Shown: positions 53,901 to 63,225, counted from the stretch's first letter. The stretch: DNA of 64,000 nt from Gracilariopsis chorda (GCA_003194525.1 NBIV01000038.1:340429-404428), one strand, 5' to 3'. Notes: generated from the letters alone by a model not told the origin. Translations and numbers: made by a program.

Positions 53901-56344
53901 ACGAGCAGCAACAAGAGCCACAGGTGCAGAACGACATTCGCGCATACATGCAAGCGCGTGTGGTGGGCGCCGTCAATGCAGCTTGGAGACTTTTCGAGTT
54001 TCGACATGTTCACATCGTACCAAAAGTAGAGCGACTGGCCATTCACTTGGAAGGAGAGCGCACATTTCTGCTGAGAGGTCCAAACCAGCTCTCTTCTGCA
54101 TCACAGCCGTCTACACTGGAGAGATACTTTGCAAGGCCCGAAGCATACGCGAACCTCGACTACCTTTCGTACTTTGAAAAATTGCGATTGTATCGCACGC
54201 TTCCAGCCCGCGTGCTTAACCAATACGACGGAGACAGCACTCAGGTGCCCACAGACGACTGCGATCCGCCCATGTACGTGGTAGAGCGCACGGACGACGA
54301 GCAGTGTGTCGCAAGGATCAGAGCTGTTTCACCGTCGGACATTGAGCTCTTTGCTCTGTGCTTGCTGCTCATGAATCACGGCTCGAGCTCTTATGAAGAC
54401 GCAAGGACTTTCAACGGACAGCAGTATGGAACGTATCGTGAAACTGCGATTGTAAGCGGACTGCTCGCGGACGGATCCGAGTTTGATATTGCATTGCAAG
54501 AAGCAGTGCAGATATACAGCACGCCCTCAGAGCTACGACGTCTGGTTGTCACACTATACCAACAAGGCGCAGACCCAGAAAAAATGGCCGTCGAAAACTG
54601 GGAGGCGTTATGTAGCGACATACATACAGGAGATGAGCAGCAACGAAAGCAAGAAATGTATCGACGGGTGGTGGAAATCTCAGACCGGCACGGAGGACGA
54701 CTGCTTCGCGATCGCAGCTTCTTCTCCCAGCACCTACAGCAGGATCATAGAGCATTGACTGAGGCAAATCGAGCTACAATAACTCGAGACGCACGAGTGG
54801 TGCGAAATTCGTCAACTTTGCAGTCAAGGTACGCCACCTTAAAACCTCGCCAAAGACAAGTCATTGACACCGTCATTGCTGCATTGCAACAACGACAGGC
54901 ACTGCAGGAGCGAACAAGCACTCCTGGAAACGTGTTCTTTGTGCAAGGATCCGCAGGAACCGGAAAGACATACGTGCTCAACCTCCTTCGTGATATCGTT
55001 GAGTCGGAAGGAATGCTCGCCGAAATGACTGCTACAACAGGCATTGCAGCTTCGTTGTACGAAGGTGGCCGCACTTTACATAGCCTTCTCGGACTGGGTG
55101 TAGCTGATAGGGACAGCACAAGCAACACTACAGCCACTTTGTCAAAGTACGGTCCCCGATCTCAACGTGCAGAACTGCTACGCGAAATACAACTGCTCGT
55201 CTTGGATGAGGCGTCCATGCTCTCACGAAAGCTCTTCGAACTCATGGATGCGTTGCTCAAAGATCTTCGCTGCAGTGGAATGGAAAACCCGCCTCCGTTT
55301 GGGGGCTTGACCATCATTCTATCCGGCGACTACTCCCAGCTGCTTCCAGTGGTGCCGCAGGTGTACATGGAGGCCGAGCCAAGTGGTAATGTGAGACGAG
55401 TGTACACAAACATTCTCAACGAATTGCCGTGGAAGAGTGATCTGTGGATATTGTGCTCGGTTCAAGTGCTGTACCTCACGGAACAAGTACGCCAAGCCGA
55501 TGATCCTGCATTTGCGTCGCTGTTACGTTCCATTGCACGAAACACAATATCCAACAACGCTCCGCTATCACTCAGATCTACCGGTGGCATGCAAACCGCC
55601 TACCAATTCCTGTGGAAGTGGCTCACAACACGACGCAAGGAGGATGTGGATCTCAGCAAAATGCTCATTGCCTCCACAAATCAGTTGGTCGATGAGCACA
55701 ATGCGGCAGCGCTAGATCTGTTTCCTGGTGAACGCTTCACTCTTCCGTCAGCTACGACGGTACAACCTGACCGTGTACCAAACTCAGAGCCCGACGTCAC
55801 CAATACCTTTGTTCCCGAGTTTGCGTATCAGTATGCACCTACTGGTGTACCTCCTCATAACTTGGATTTGAAGATTGGTGTGCCAGTTATGGTCATTCGG
55901 AACGTGTTGCATCCGGCTGTGCTCAACGGAAAGCTGTTCGTAGTCGTGCGTGTAGATCACTTTACGATGCAGGTGGCTCGATTCGACGAGAACGGACAGG
56001 TGCTCGAACGACAGCTCCTGCATCGTATCGACTTCGAGTTTTCTTTCGCAGACATTCGCATGATTCGAAGGCAGTTCCCTATTCGTCTTGCGTTTGCAGC
56101 TACAGTTCACAAAGGACAGGGAAAAACCTTGGATGGCTTGGTTGTGGATGTACGATCCAACTTCTTCTGCGCAGGTCAGTTGTATGTCGCATTGTCGCGC
56201 GTTCGAAGGAACGACCATGTGCTGCTCCTGCATGATCCGCAGCTTACACCCGAAAATGCGCACACAATTCATCCCATGCCTGTTCCCATCGCCAACCCAG
56301 TGCTGCCTGAAGCCATTCAGTTCTGCATCCCTCCACAACCGTAA
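50921..56344 (+). CDS. Helitron Rep-helicase (rolling-circle transposase), intact
   Basis: 1,807 residues, single exon, ATG at 50,921. Residues 4-52 are seven heptads of the type GGxRxNS, ending in an AT-hook-like GRPRR. Residues ~75-240 are Pro/Glu-rich with four copies of a VEEDEITPAPS-like unit. A Cys/His zinc region (CGRCGEHAHTLSSC, CKYCG) lies near 305-345. The Helitron N and Rep parts carry PSLFITITMNIWRED, the HUH box VPHHHMLVWLEGG (~845) and the Y2 motif AVAYLMKYAFK (~966), which nick and join DNA. The PIF1-like SF1B helicase has Walker A GSAGTGKTYVL (~1345), Walker B LVLDEASML (~1427), LSGDYSQLLPVVP, and C-terminal FAATVHKGQGKTLDGL (~1728) and LYVALSRVRRND. All catalytic motifs are present, so the protein may be functional. 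Confidence 0.95.
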   Translation: MTRGGRRLNSGGIRSNSGGARDNSGGARLNAGGSRQNAGGRRVGSGGARAGAGRPRREPAPPSPDELGVNESGAHVQGPIVPVVEEDEITPAPTSVAAAVSTSAAGASGSAATDLPTSSPIPGFLEFVRGLPSHIPPPPMPPPLPPMPAEQMPIAMELEEDEIIPAPSQPPPSQQPALPQAEQEEEQMPVPMEVEEDEITPAPSHPPPQPALPQAEQEEQQMSIPMEVEADEITPAPSHQPQHQPQQQLDTTVMHCAGRPDRGLYRVYYAWDSVAAQARNDPAIRASVPEFETLPTAGQRRCGRCGEHAHTLSSCPYRDWTLRIHSCKYCGCVLLGKETNGECCGMKRMSGWGVTFRRRHNNELVRSLYSLRAFHSHFLNLNTLFATTQAFMDMSYVTGGGPSFLRLEGNAALALPTQNQNNTRYSFLWGTGPPNLDPSHYARANVRAFIQDINVRDIVPKLYDVIQPKPDVVRERYRSMLSTQQQQQNADTAVDISMQAAEEGVVVRGYEGTRSATVSAPHVGAGPLPEDAPGGGPTMMRTLVVDPTGLYRVESQVPRLVEGTVTEEHAVVTAAGAANAGDGATANAANNAQVRYRLLKPASKMAEKGTFPLLYPYGDQHEPFDIGVFLEAKNSTQQISSLSVNEWKLRKLTWAENAKRRLYSDNILLDSGPLMQMWMLRTHTNIEDMRLRFFEREQRARIVQEQEMQQAQQQTGHVPQSKFVLMGRIFLPDDSVNSAAYWKNKRMDVQAIVARRGPPSLFITITMNIWREDIQRLGMDTTNRGAFTAQSNRPRPFDRPDLIARVYNQYANDFMKDLEKNSEQIFGLKCLGLASKLEFQERNVPHHHMLVWLEGGVIEDVDVIDELIRAELPLPGEDDALRALIRSMHRHRHSTYCRNRAGRCKFGYDSNMIVPETYIEEGTNRVIYRRRRQEDLKIVPYNPTLTKKYRSHINVERTQGGGAVAYLMKYAFKQPKAQEVVPNVSDANETGTHNEQQQEPQVQNDIRAYMQARVVGAVNAAWRLFEFRHVHIVPKVERLAIHLEGERTFLLRGPNQLSSASQPSTLERYFARPEAYANLDYLSYFEKLRLYRTLPARVLNQYDGDSTQVPTDDCDPPMYVVERTDDEQCVARIRAVSPSDIELFALCLLLMNHGSSSYEDARTFNGQQYGTYRETAIVSGLLADGSEFDIALQEAVQIYSTPSELRRLVVTLYQQGADPEKMAVENWEALCSDIHTGDEQQRKQEMYRRVVEISDRHGGRLLRDRSFFSQHLQQDHRALTEANRATITRDARVVRNSSTLQSRYATLKPRQRQVIDTVIAALQQRQALQERTSTPGNVFFVQGSAGTGKTYVLNLLRDIVESEGMLAEMTATTGIAASLYEGGRTLHSLLGLGVADRDSTSNTTATLSKYGPRSQRAELLREIQLLVLDEASMLSRKLFELMDALLKDLRCSGMENPPPFGGLTIILSGDYSQLLPVVPQVYMEAEPSGNVRRVYTNILNELPWKSDLWILCSVQVLYLTEQVRQADDPAFASLLRSIARNTISNNAPLSLRSTGGMQTAYQFLWKWLTTRRKEDVDLSKMLIASTNQLVDEHNAAALDLFPGERFTLPSATTVQPDRVPNSEPDVTNTFVPEFAYQYAPTGVPPHNLDLKIGVPVMVIRNVLHPAVLNGKLFVVVRVDHFTMQVARFDENGQVLERQLLHRIDFEFSFADIRMIRRQFPIRLAFAATVHKGQGKTLDGLVVDVRSNFFCAGQLYVALSRVRRNDHVLLLHDPQLTPENAHTIHPMPVPIANPVLPEAIQFCIPPQP

Positions 56345-56492
56345 TCATATCTCTTGCATTCTTTTTTCATTGAATTAAACTACTTGCTTTTCTGCTTTTG
56401 CTTTCTCCACCCTCTTTTTTCCTCACCGCTGTTTATCACTCCTCCACCGCGGCGCGCAGCGCCGCCCGCGGCCGAAGGCCGCTTCCTCTTGT

Positions 56493-56935
56493 TCTCTCCA
56501 TTATAATGATTTGTTCCTCTATGAGGGGGGTGTTCTTGATTGAATGGAGGCGTTGCGCCACAAAATCCTCTTGCACGCCCCCGTCTGCCCATCCAAATCG
56601 CCCATTTGGCGCAACGCCTCCCTACCATTTAAAAAATTCAGCAGCAGCAGCAGCAGCAAAGCTTCCTGCTTATTGGCTGGCACTCCCATAATGACTGCAG
56701 TGCCACCCAGTTACACAAAGCAACGTGTCACGCTTTCTCATCATTGGCTGGCACTGCAGTCAATTTAGTCACCTAGGCGCCGCGGCGCCCCGTGGTTCTA
56801 CGAGCGCTATTGCGAGCGCAAGCGAGCAAAGTGCTCGGAGAGCCTCCGAACGCCACGAAATACACAAAGCTACAAAACCAACGCGGCGCGCTGCGCCGCC
56901 CACGGCCGAAGGCCGTTTCCACTTGTCTCAACACC
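56493..56935 (+). mobile_element. Array unit 3, non-autonomous Helitron (head A)
   Basis: 443 bp, directly behind the autonomous unit with one extra T at the join. Near-copy of unit 1. Confidence 0.88.
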
Positions 56936-57403
56936 CCACTCTTAATGATTTACACATGTATGAGTCTCAACACCCCACTCTTAATGATTTACACATGTAT
57001 GAGGGGGGTGTTGTTGATTGACGGGAGGCGGTGCGCCAATAAACCGCCCTGTATGCCCCTCTACGCGCTTGCAAAACTGCCATTTGGCGCAACGCCTCCC
57101 TGCCATTTAAAAAATTCAGCAGCAGCAGCAGCAGCAAAGCTTGCTGCTTACTGGCTGGCACTCCCATAATGACTGCAGTGCCACCCAGTTACACAGAGCA
57201 ACGTGTCGCGCTTCCTCATCATTGGCTGGCACTGCAGTCAATTTAGGAACCTAGGCGCCGCGGCGCCCCGTGGTTCTACGAGCGCTATTGCGAGCGCAAG
57301 CGAGCAAAGTGCTCGGAGAGCCTCCGAACGCTACGAAATACACAAAGCTACAAAACCAACGCGGCGCGCAGCGCCGCCCACGGCCGAAGGCCGTTTCCGC
57401 TTG
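56936..57403 (+). mobile_element. Array unit 4, non-autonomous Helitron (head B, doubled)
   Basis: 468 bp. The first 39 bases (56,936-56,974) are repeated exactly at 56,975-57,013, so this unit has two 5' ends in a row. Confidence 0.88.
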
Positions 57404-57836
57404 TCTCTCCATTATAATGATTTGTTCCTCTATGAGGGGGGTGTTCTTGATTGAATGGAGGCGTTGCGCCATAAAATCCTCTTCCACGCCCCCGTTTGCC
57501 CATCCAAAACTGCCATTTGGCGCAACGCCTCCCTACCACTTAAAAAATTCAGCAGCAGCAGCAGCAGCAAAGCTTCCTGCTTACTGGCTCGCACTCCCAT
57601 AATGACTGCAGTGCCACCCAGTTACACAAAGCAACGTGTCGCCCTTTCTCATCATTGGCTGGCACTGCAGTCAATTTAGACACCTAGGCACCGCGGCGCC
57701 CCGTGGTTCTACGAGCGCTGTTGCGAGCGCAAGCGAGCAAAGTGCTCGGAGAGCCTCCGAACGCCACGAAATACACAAAGCTACAAAACAAACGCGGCGC
57801 GCAGCGCCGCTTACGGCCGAAGGCCGTTTCCACTTG
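57404..57836 (+). mobile_element. Array unit 5, non-autonomous Helitron (head A)
   Basis: 433 bp. The tail variant GCGCTGTTGCGAGCG with CTTACGGCCG is shared only with unit 8. Confidence 0.88.
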
Positions 57837-58269
57837 TCTCTCCATTATAATGATTTGTTTCTCTATGAGGGGGGTGATCTTGATTGAATGGAGGCGTTGC
57901 GCCATAAAATCCTCTTCCACGCCCCTGTTTGCCCATCTAAATCGCCCATTTGGCGCAACGCCTCCCTGCCATTTAAAAAATTCAGCAGCAGCAGCAGCAG
58001 CAAAGCTTCCTGCTTACTGGCTGGCACTCCCATAATGACTGCAGTGCCACCCAGTTACACAAAGCAACGTGTCGCCCTTTCTCATCATTGGCTGGCACTG
58101 CAGTCAATTTAGACACCTAGGCGCCGCGGCGCCCCGTGGTTCTACGAGCGCTATTGCGAGCGCAAGCGAGCAAAGTGCTCGGAGAGCCTCCGAACGCCAC
58201 GAAATACACAAAGCTACAAAACCAACGCGGCGCGCAGCGCCGCCCACGGCCGAAGGCCGTTTCCACTTG
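57837..58269 (+). mobile_element. Array unit 6, non-autonomous Helitron (head A)
   Basis: 433 bp; its middle and tail resemble those of unit 9. Confidence 0.88.
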
Positions 58270-58708
58270 TCTCAACACCCCACTCTTAATGATTTACACA
58301 TGTATGAGGGGGGTATTGTTGATTGATAGGAGGCGGTGCGCCAATTAACCGCTCTGTATGCCCCTCTACGCGCATGCAAAACTGCCATTTGGCGCAACGC
58401 CTCCCTACCATTTAAAAAATTCAGCAGCAGCAGCAGCAGCAAAGCTTCCTGCTTACTGGCTGGCACTCCCATAATGACTGCAGTGCCAGCCAGTTACAAA
58501 AAGCAACGTGTCGCGCTTTCTCATCAATGGCTGGCACTGCAGTCAATTTAGGCACCTAGGCGCCGCGGCGCCCCGTGGTTCTACGAGTGCTATTGCGAGT
58601 GCAAGCGAGCAAAGTGCTCGGAGAGCCTCCGAACGCCACTAAATACACAAAGCTACAAAAACAACGCGGCGCGCAGCGCCTCCCACGGCCGAAGGCCGTT
58701 TCCACTTG
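58270..58708 (+). mobile_element. Array unit 7, non-autonomous Helitron (head B)
   Basis: 439 bp. Variants such as TCATCAATGGCTGG and GAGTGCTATTGCGAGTGC are shared with unit 10. Confidence 0.88.
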
Positions 58709-59147
58709 TCTCAACACCCCACTCTTAATGATTTACACATGTATGAGGGGGGTATTGTTGATTGATAGGAGGCGGTGCGCCAATTAACCGCTCTGTATGC
58801 CCCTCTACGCGCATGCAAAACTGCCATTTGGCGCAACGCCTCCCTACCATTTAAAAAATTCAGCAGCAGCAGCAGCAGCAAAGCTTCCTGCTTACTGGCT
58901 GGCACTCTTATAATGACTGCAGTGCAAGCCAGTTACACAAAGCAACGTGTCACGCTTTCTCATCATTGGCTGGCACTGCAGTCAATTTAGGCACCTAGGC
59001 GCCGCGGCGCCCCGTGGTTCTACGAGCGCTGTTGCGAGCGCAAGCGAGCAAAGTGCTCGGAGAGCCTCCGAACGCCACGAAATACACAAAGCTACAAAAC
59101 AAACGCGGCGCGCAGCGCCGCTTACGGCCGAAGGCCGTTTCCACTTG
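58709..59147 (+). mobile_element. Array unit 8, non-autonomous Helitron (head B)
   Basis: 439 bp. The head is like unit 7 and the tail like unit 5, so it looks recombinant. Confidence 0.88.
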
Positions 59148-59580
59148 TCTCTCCATTATAATGATTTGTTTCTCTATGAGCGGGGTGTTGTTGACTGACG
59201 GGAGGCGTTGCGCCACAGAATCGTCTTGCACGCCCCCGTTTGCCCATCTAAATCGCCCATTTGGCGCAACGCCTCCCTGCCATTTAAAAAATTCAGCAGC
59301 AGCAGCAGCAGCAAAGCTTCCTGCTTACTGGCTGGCACTCCCATAATGACTGCAGTGCCACCCAGTTACACAAAGCAACGTGTCGCCGTTTCTCATCATT
59401 GGCTGGCACTGCAGTCAATTTAGACACCTAGGCGCCGCGGCGCCCCGTGGTTCTACGAGCGCTATTGCGAGCGCAAGCGAGCAAAGTGCTCGGAGAGCCT
59501 CCGAACGCCACGAAATACACAAAGCTACAAAACCAACGCGGCGCGCAGCGCCGCCCACGGCCGAAGGCCGTTTCCACTTG
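59148..59580 (+). mobile_element. Array unit 9, non-autonomous Helitron (chimeric head)
   Basis: 433 bp. It starts as head A, then switches to GGGGTGTTGTTGACTGACGG as in B-type units. Confidence 0.88.
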
Positions 59581-60019
59581 TCTCAACACCCCACTCTTAA
59601 TGATTTACACATGTATGAGGGGGGTATTGTTGATTGATAGGAGGCGGTGCGCCAATTAACCGCTCTGTATGCCCCTCTACGCGCATGCAAAACTGCCATT
59701 TGGCGCAACGCCTCCCTACCATTTAAAAAATTCAGCAGCAGCAGCAGCAGCAAAGCTTCCTGCTTACTGGCTGGCACTCCCATAATGACTGCAGTGCCAG
59801 CCAGTTACAAAAAGCAACGTGTCGCGCTTTCTCATCAATGGCTGGCACTGCAGTCAATTTAGGCACCTAGGCGCCGCGGCGCCCCGTGGTTCTACGAGTG
59901 CTATTGCGAGTGCAAGCAAGCAAAGTGCTCGGAGAGCCTCCGAACGCCACGAAATTCACAAAGCTACAAAACCAACGCGGCGCGCAGCGCCGCCCACGGC
60001 CGAAGGCCATTTCCACTTG
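59581..60019 (+). mobile_element. Array unit 10, non-autonomous Helitron (head B)
   Basis: 439 bp, almost identical to unit 7 by eye. Confidence 0.88.
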
Positions 60020-60489
60020 TCTCAACACCCCACTCTTAATGATATACAAATGTATGAGGGGGGTGTTGTTGATTGACGAGAGGCGGTGCGCCAATAAACC
60101 GCCCTGTATGCCCCTCTACGCGCTTGCAAAACTGCCAGTTGGCGCAACGCCTCCCTACCATTTAAAAAATTCAGCAGCAGCAGCAGCAGCAAAGCTTCCT
60201 GCTTACTGGCTGGCACTCCCATAATGACTGCAGGGCCATCCAGTTACACAAAGCAATGTGTCGCGCTTTCTCATTATTTGCTGGCACTGCAGTCAATTTT
60301 AGCACCTAAACACAAACCGCTACGGCTTCACATACTCTCGGCGCCGCGGCGCTCCGTGGTTCTACGAGCGCTATTGCGAGCGCAAGCGAGCAAAGTGCTC
60401 GGAGAGCCTCCAAACGCTACGAAATACACAAAGCTACAAACACAACGCGGCGCGCAGCGTCGCCCACGGCCGAAGGCCGTTTCCACTTG
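60020..60489 (+). mobile_element. Array unit 11, non-autonomous Helitron (head B, long)
   Basis: 470 bp. It carries an extra ~30 bp (AAACACAAACCGCTACGGCT and following) before the GGCGCCGCGGCGC palindrome, a variant also seen in units 13-15. Confidence 0.88.
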
Positions 60490-60921
60490 TCTCTCCATTA
60501 TTATGATTTGTTCCTCTATGAGGGGGGGTTCTTGATGGAATGGAGGCGTTGCGCCATAAAATCCTCTTCCACGGCCCCGTTTGCCCATCTAAATCGCCCA
60601 TTTGGAGCAACGCCTCCCTACCATTTAAAAAATTCAGCAGCAGCAGCAGCAGCAAAGCTTCCTGCTTACTGGCTGGCACTCCCATAATGACTGCAGTGCC
60701 ACCCAGTTACACAAAGCAACGTGTCACGCTTTCTCATCATTGGCTGGCTCTGCAGTCAATTTAGGCACCTACGCGCCGCGGCGCCCCGTGGGTCTACGAG
60801 CGCTATTGCGAGCGCAAGCGAGCAAAGTGCTCGGAGACCCTCCGAACGCTACGAAATACACAAAGCTACAAAACCAACGCGGCGCGCAGCGCCGCCCACG
60901 GCCGAAGGCCGTTTCCACTTG
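60490..60921 (+). mobile_element. Array unit 12, non-autonomous Helitron (head A)
   Basis: 432 bp, short variant between long units. Confidence 0.88.
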
Positions 60922-61392
60922 TCTCAACACCCCAATCTTAATGATTTACACATGTATGAGCGGGGTGTTGTTGACTGACGGGAGGCGTTGCGCCACAGAA
61001 TCGTCTTGCACGCCCCCGTTTGCCCATGCAAATCGCCCATTTGGCGCAACGCCTCCCTACTATTTAAAAAAATTCAACAGCAGCAGCAGCAGAAAAGCTT
61101 CCTGCTTACTGGCTCGCACTCCCATAATGACTGCAGTGCCACCCAGTTACACAAAGCAACGTGTCGCGCTTCCTTATCATTGGCTGGCACTGCAGTCAAT
61201 TTAGGCACCTAAACACAAACACCTACGGCTCCAAATACTCTCGGCGCCGCGGTGCTCCCTGGTTCTACCAGCGCTATTGCGAGGGCAAGCGAGCAAAGTG
61301 CTCGGAGAGCCTCCGAACGCCACGAAATACACAAAGCTACAAAATCAACGCGGCGCGCAGCGCCGCCCACGGCCGAAGGACCTTTCCACTTG
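60922..61392 (+). mobile_element. Array unit 13, non-autonomous Helitron (head B, long)
   Basis: 471 bp. The tail reads CGAAGGACCTTTCCACTTG, so the terminal hairpin stem is imperfect here. Confidence 0.87.
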
Positions 61393-61861
61393 TCTCAACA
61401 CTCCACTCTTAATGATTTACACATGTATGAGGGGGGTGTTGTTGATTGACGGGAGGCGGTGCGCCAATAAACCGCCCTGTATGCCCCTCTACGCGCTTGC
61501 AAAACTGCCATTTGGCGCAACGCCTCCTACCATTTAAAAAAGTCAGCAGCAGCAGCAGCAGCAAAGCTTCCTGCTTACTGGCTGGCACTCCCATAATGAA
61601 TGCAGGGCCATCCAGATACACAAAGCAACGTGTCGCGCTTTCTCATCATTGGCTGGCACTGCAGTCAACTTAGACACCTAAACACAAACCCTAATGGCTC
61701 CACATACTCTAGGCGCCGCGGTGCCCTGTGGTTCTACGAGCGCTATTGCGAGCGCAAGCGAGCAAAGTGCCCGGAGAGCCTCCGAACGCTACGAAATACA
61801 CTAAGCTACAAAACCAACGCGGCGCGCAGCGCCGCCCACGGCCGAAGGCCGTTTCCACTTG
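61393..61861 (+). mobile_element. Array unit 14, non-autonomous Helitron (head B, long)
   Basis: 469 bp, long variant with head details like unit 4. Confidence 0.87.
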
Positions 61862-62332
61862 TCTCAACACCCCACTCTTAATGATTTACACATGTATGAG
61901 CGGGGTGTTGTTGACTGACGGGAGGCGTTGCGCCACAGAATCGTCTTGCACGCCCCCGTTTGCCCATGCAAATCGCCCATTTGGCGCAACGCCTCCCTAC
62001 TATTTAAAAAATTCAGCAGCAGCAGCAGCAGCAAAGCTCCTTGCTTACTAGCTGGCACTCTTATAATGACTGCAATGCCACCCAGTTACACAAAGCAAAG
62101 TGTCGCGCTTCCTCATCATTGGCTGGCACTGCAGTCAATTTAGGCACCTAAACAAAAACTCTAACAGCTCCACATACTCTCGGCGCCGCGGTGCCCCGTG
62201 GTTCTACGAGCGCTATTGCGAGCGCAAGCGAGCAAAGTGCTCGGAGAGCCTCCGAACGCTACTAAATACACAAAGCTACAAAACCAACGCGGTGCGCAGC
62301 GCCGCCCACGGCCGAAGGCCGTTTCCACTTGT
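61862..62332 (+). mobile_element. Array unit 15, last non-autonomous Helitron (head B, long)
   Basis: 471 bp, closely like unit 13 in the head. It ends CACTTG, followed by T of the chromosomal target. Confidence 0.88.
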
Positions 62333-62402
62333 AGCAAACATTATAACGATTCAAACTGCTTTCTACCCACCTCCCCCGTTCTCCCAGTTCCACAGCAGAG
62401 TT

Positions 62403-62898
62403 GTGGAAAAAGTTTCGGACGAGAAGAAGTTTAATTTGGTTGGTCCGGATGGCTTCGCATAATACTGGCATGCCGTTGGTTCAAAAAAGCGTTTGGTTTC
62501 TAAACGACAAAAAGGAGGAGGTGGAATCATGGTTTGGGGCTGTTTTGCCTACTCTGATAGAGGTCGTTTGGTTTTTATGAATGGAAAATAAGACTTTAAG
62601 AAGTATACGAAGCCACTCGAAGATCATTTATTGGATTTGGCTGCTGTTAGCAATGGCGAATCGTGGCTGTTCCAGAAAAAACACTGTTTAATTCATGTGT
62701 CTAAGCACTCTAAGGACTAGTTTGCTGTAAAAAACATTAATTTATTGGACTGATCTAGTTATGCGCCGGATATGAATCCCATTGAAAACATTTGGTCTAT
62801 ACTAGCGCGCTGTGTGTACTACTAAGCACGTCAGTTTAGCTTTTTGGTGGAGCTAAAAGAAACGATTTTTACTGAGTGTAATAACCTTAGTGATGAGG
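62403..62898 (+). pseudogene. Tc1/mariner-type transposase relic, C-terminal half
   Basis: One frame with several in-frame stops: EKVSDEKKFNLVGPDGF (first catalytic Asp), GGGGIMVWGCFAYSDRGRLV, WLFQKKHCLIHVSKHSKD and YAPDMNPIENIWSILARCVY (catalytic Glu). The second Asp, normally in F-Q-Q-D-N-A, is replaced. The N-terminal DNA-binding half is absent on both sides of the Helitron array, so it was lost before or during array insertion about 70 bp upstream. Confidence 0.8.
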
Positions 62899-63225
62899 TA
62901 AAAGAGAAGGGGGGAAGGGGGGGGTAAACCAATACTTGGAAGGGACACTAATACTTGGACGCTGAAATTATATCCAGAAGTAAAGAGTTCGCCATATTTG
63001 GTGAAGAGATTTTAGTTTTGAGCTTCAATTAGCAACAAGTCCTGAAAACCTGTCGAGAAATTTAAACACAAATCTCAGTTTTGTTCTCAGCACTATTTGA
63101 AACAGTAATGGCGCGCTTTCTGGCATTTTAAAATGAGAAGCTGTGCAACTGGATGCAAGTCACTGCCATTGCAGTGCATGCTCTAACGAGTGAGAGGTAT
63201 TCCCGTTAAAATCTGTTACAAGACA
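62899..63225. other. Spacer between two transposase relics
   Basis: No gene. A G-rich run (GGGGGGAAGGGGGGGG) lies at about 62,910. The direct repeat CAATACTTGGA/TAATACTTGGA occurs at 62,931 and 62,950. Confidence 0.45.

Larger units (their letters stand above)
49827..56491 (+). mobile_element. Array unit 2, autonomous Helitron (head B)
   Basis: 6,665 bp. The first ~175 bp (through the CAG tract) match the B-type short units and the last ~45 bp (CGGCGCGCAGCGCCGC, GCGGCCGAAGGCCGC, CTTCCTCTTG) match their tails. Between them lie the leader and the single Rep-helicase gene, whose stop is only 147 bp from the 3' end. The short units are therefore internal-deletion or replacement derivatives of this type. 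Confidence 0.92.
49386..62332 (+). mobile_element. Head-to-tail array of 15 Helitrons in one AT target
   Basis: Every unit starts TCTC and ends with two hairpins and CTTG, and each next TCTC follows at once (one extra T at 56,492). Unit 2 is the autonomous element; the other 14 are 432-471 bp. The array is preceded by A (49,385) and followed by T (62,333), as for one Helitron insertion between A and T. Two head versions occur: A (TCTCTCCATTATAATG) in units 1, 3, 5, 6, 9 and 12, and B (TCTCAACACCCC) in the rest, including the autonomous unit. The short units are noncoding: 15-bp arms GGAGGCGTTGCGCCA/TGGCGCAACGCCTCC, a (CAG)6 tract, 13-bp arms GACTGCAGTGCCA/TGGCACTGCAGTC, the palindrome GGCGCCGCGGCGCC, then the terminal hairpins. 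Confidence 0.92.

Noticed and set aside
49386..62332. Dozens of recurrent 65-110-codon ORFs in the array (for example those reading VLGEPPNATKYTKLQ)
   Set aside because: They recur only because the 433-471-bp units recur, exist in several frames and both strands, and run through palindromes and the CAG tract. They are noncoding Helitron sequence.
49386..62332. CRISPR-like or ordinary satellite array
   Set aside because: Units are 430-470 bp without short spacers, carry Helitron termini and include a full autonomous Helitron; CRISPR does not apply to this eukaryotic context.
49261..62400. Tc1 N-terminal half expected left of the array
   Set aside because: Reading 49.0-49.38 kb in all frames shows no Tc1 helix-turn-helix or first-half motifs, so the array cannot be said to have split a complete Tc1 gene.
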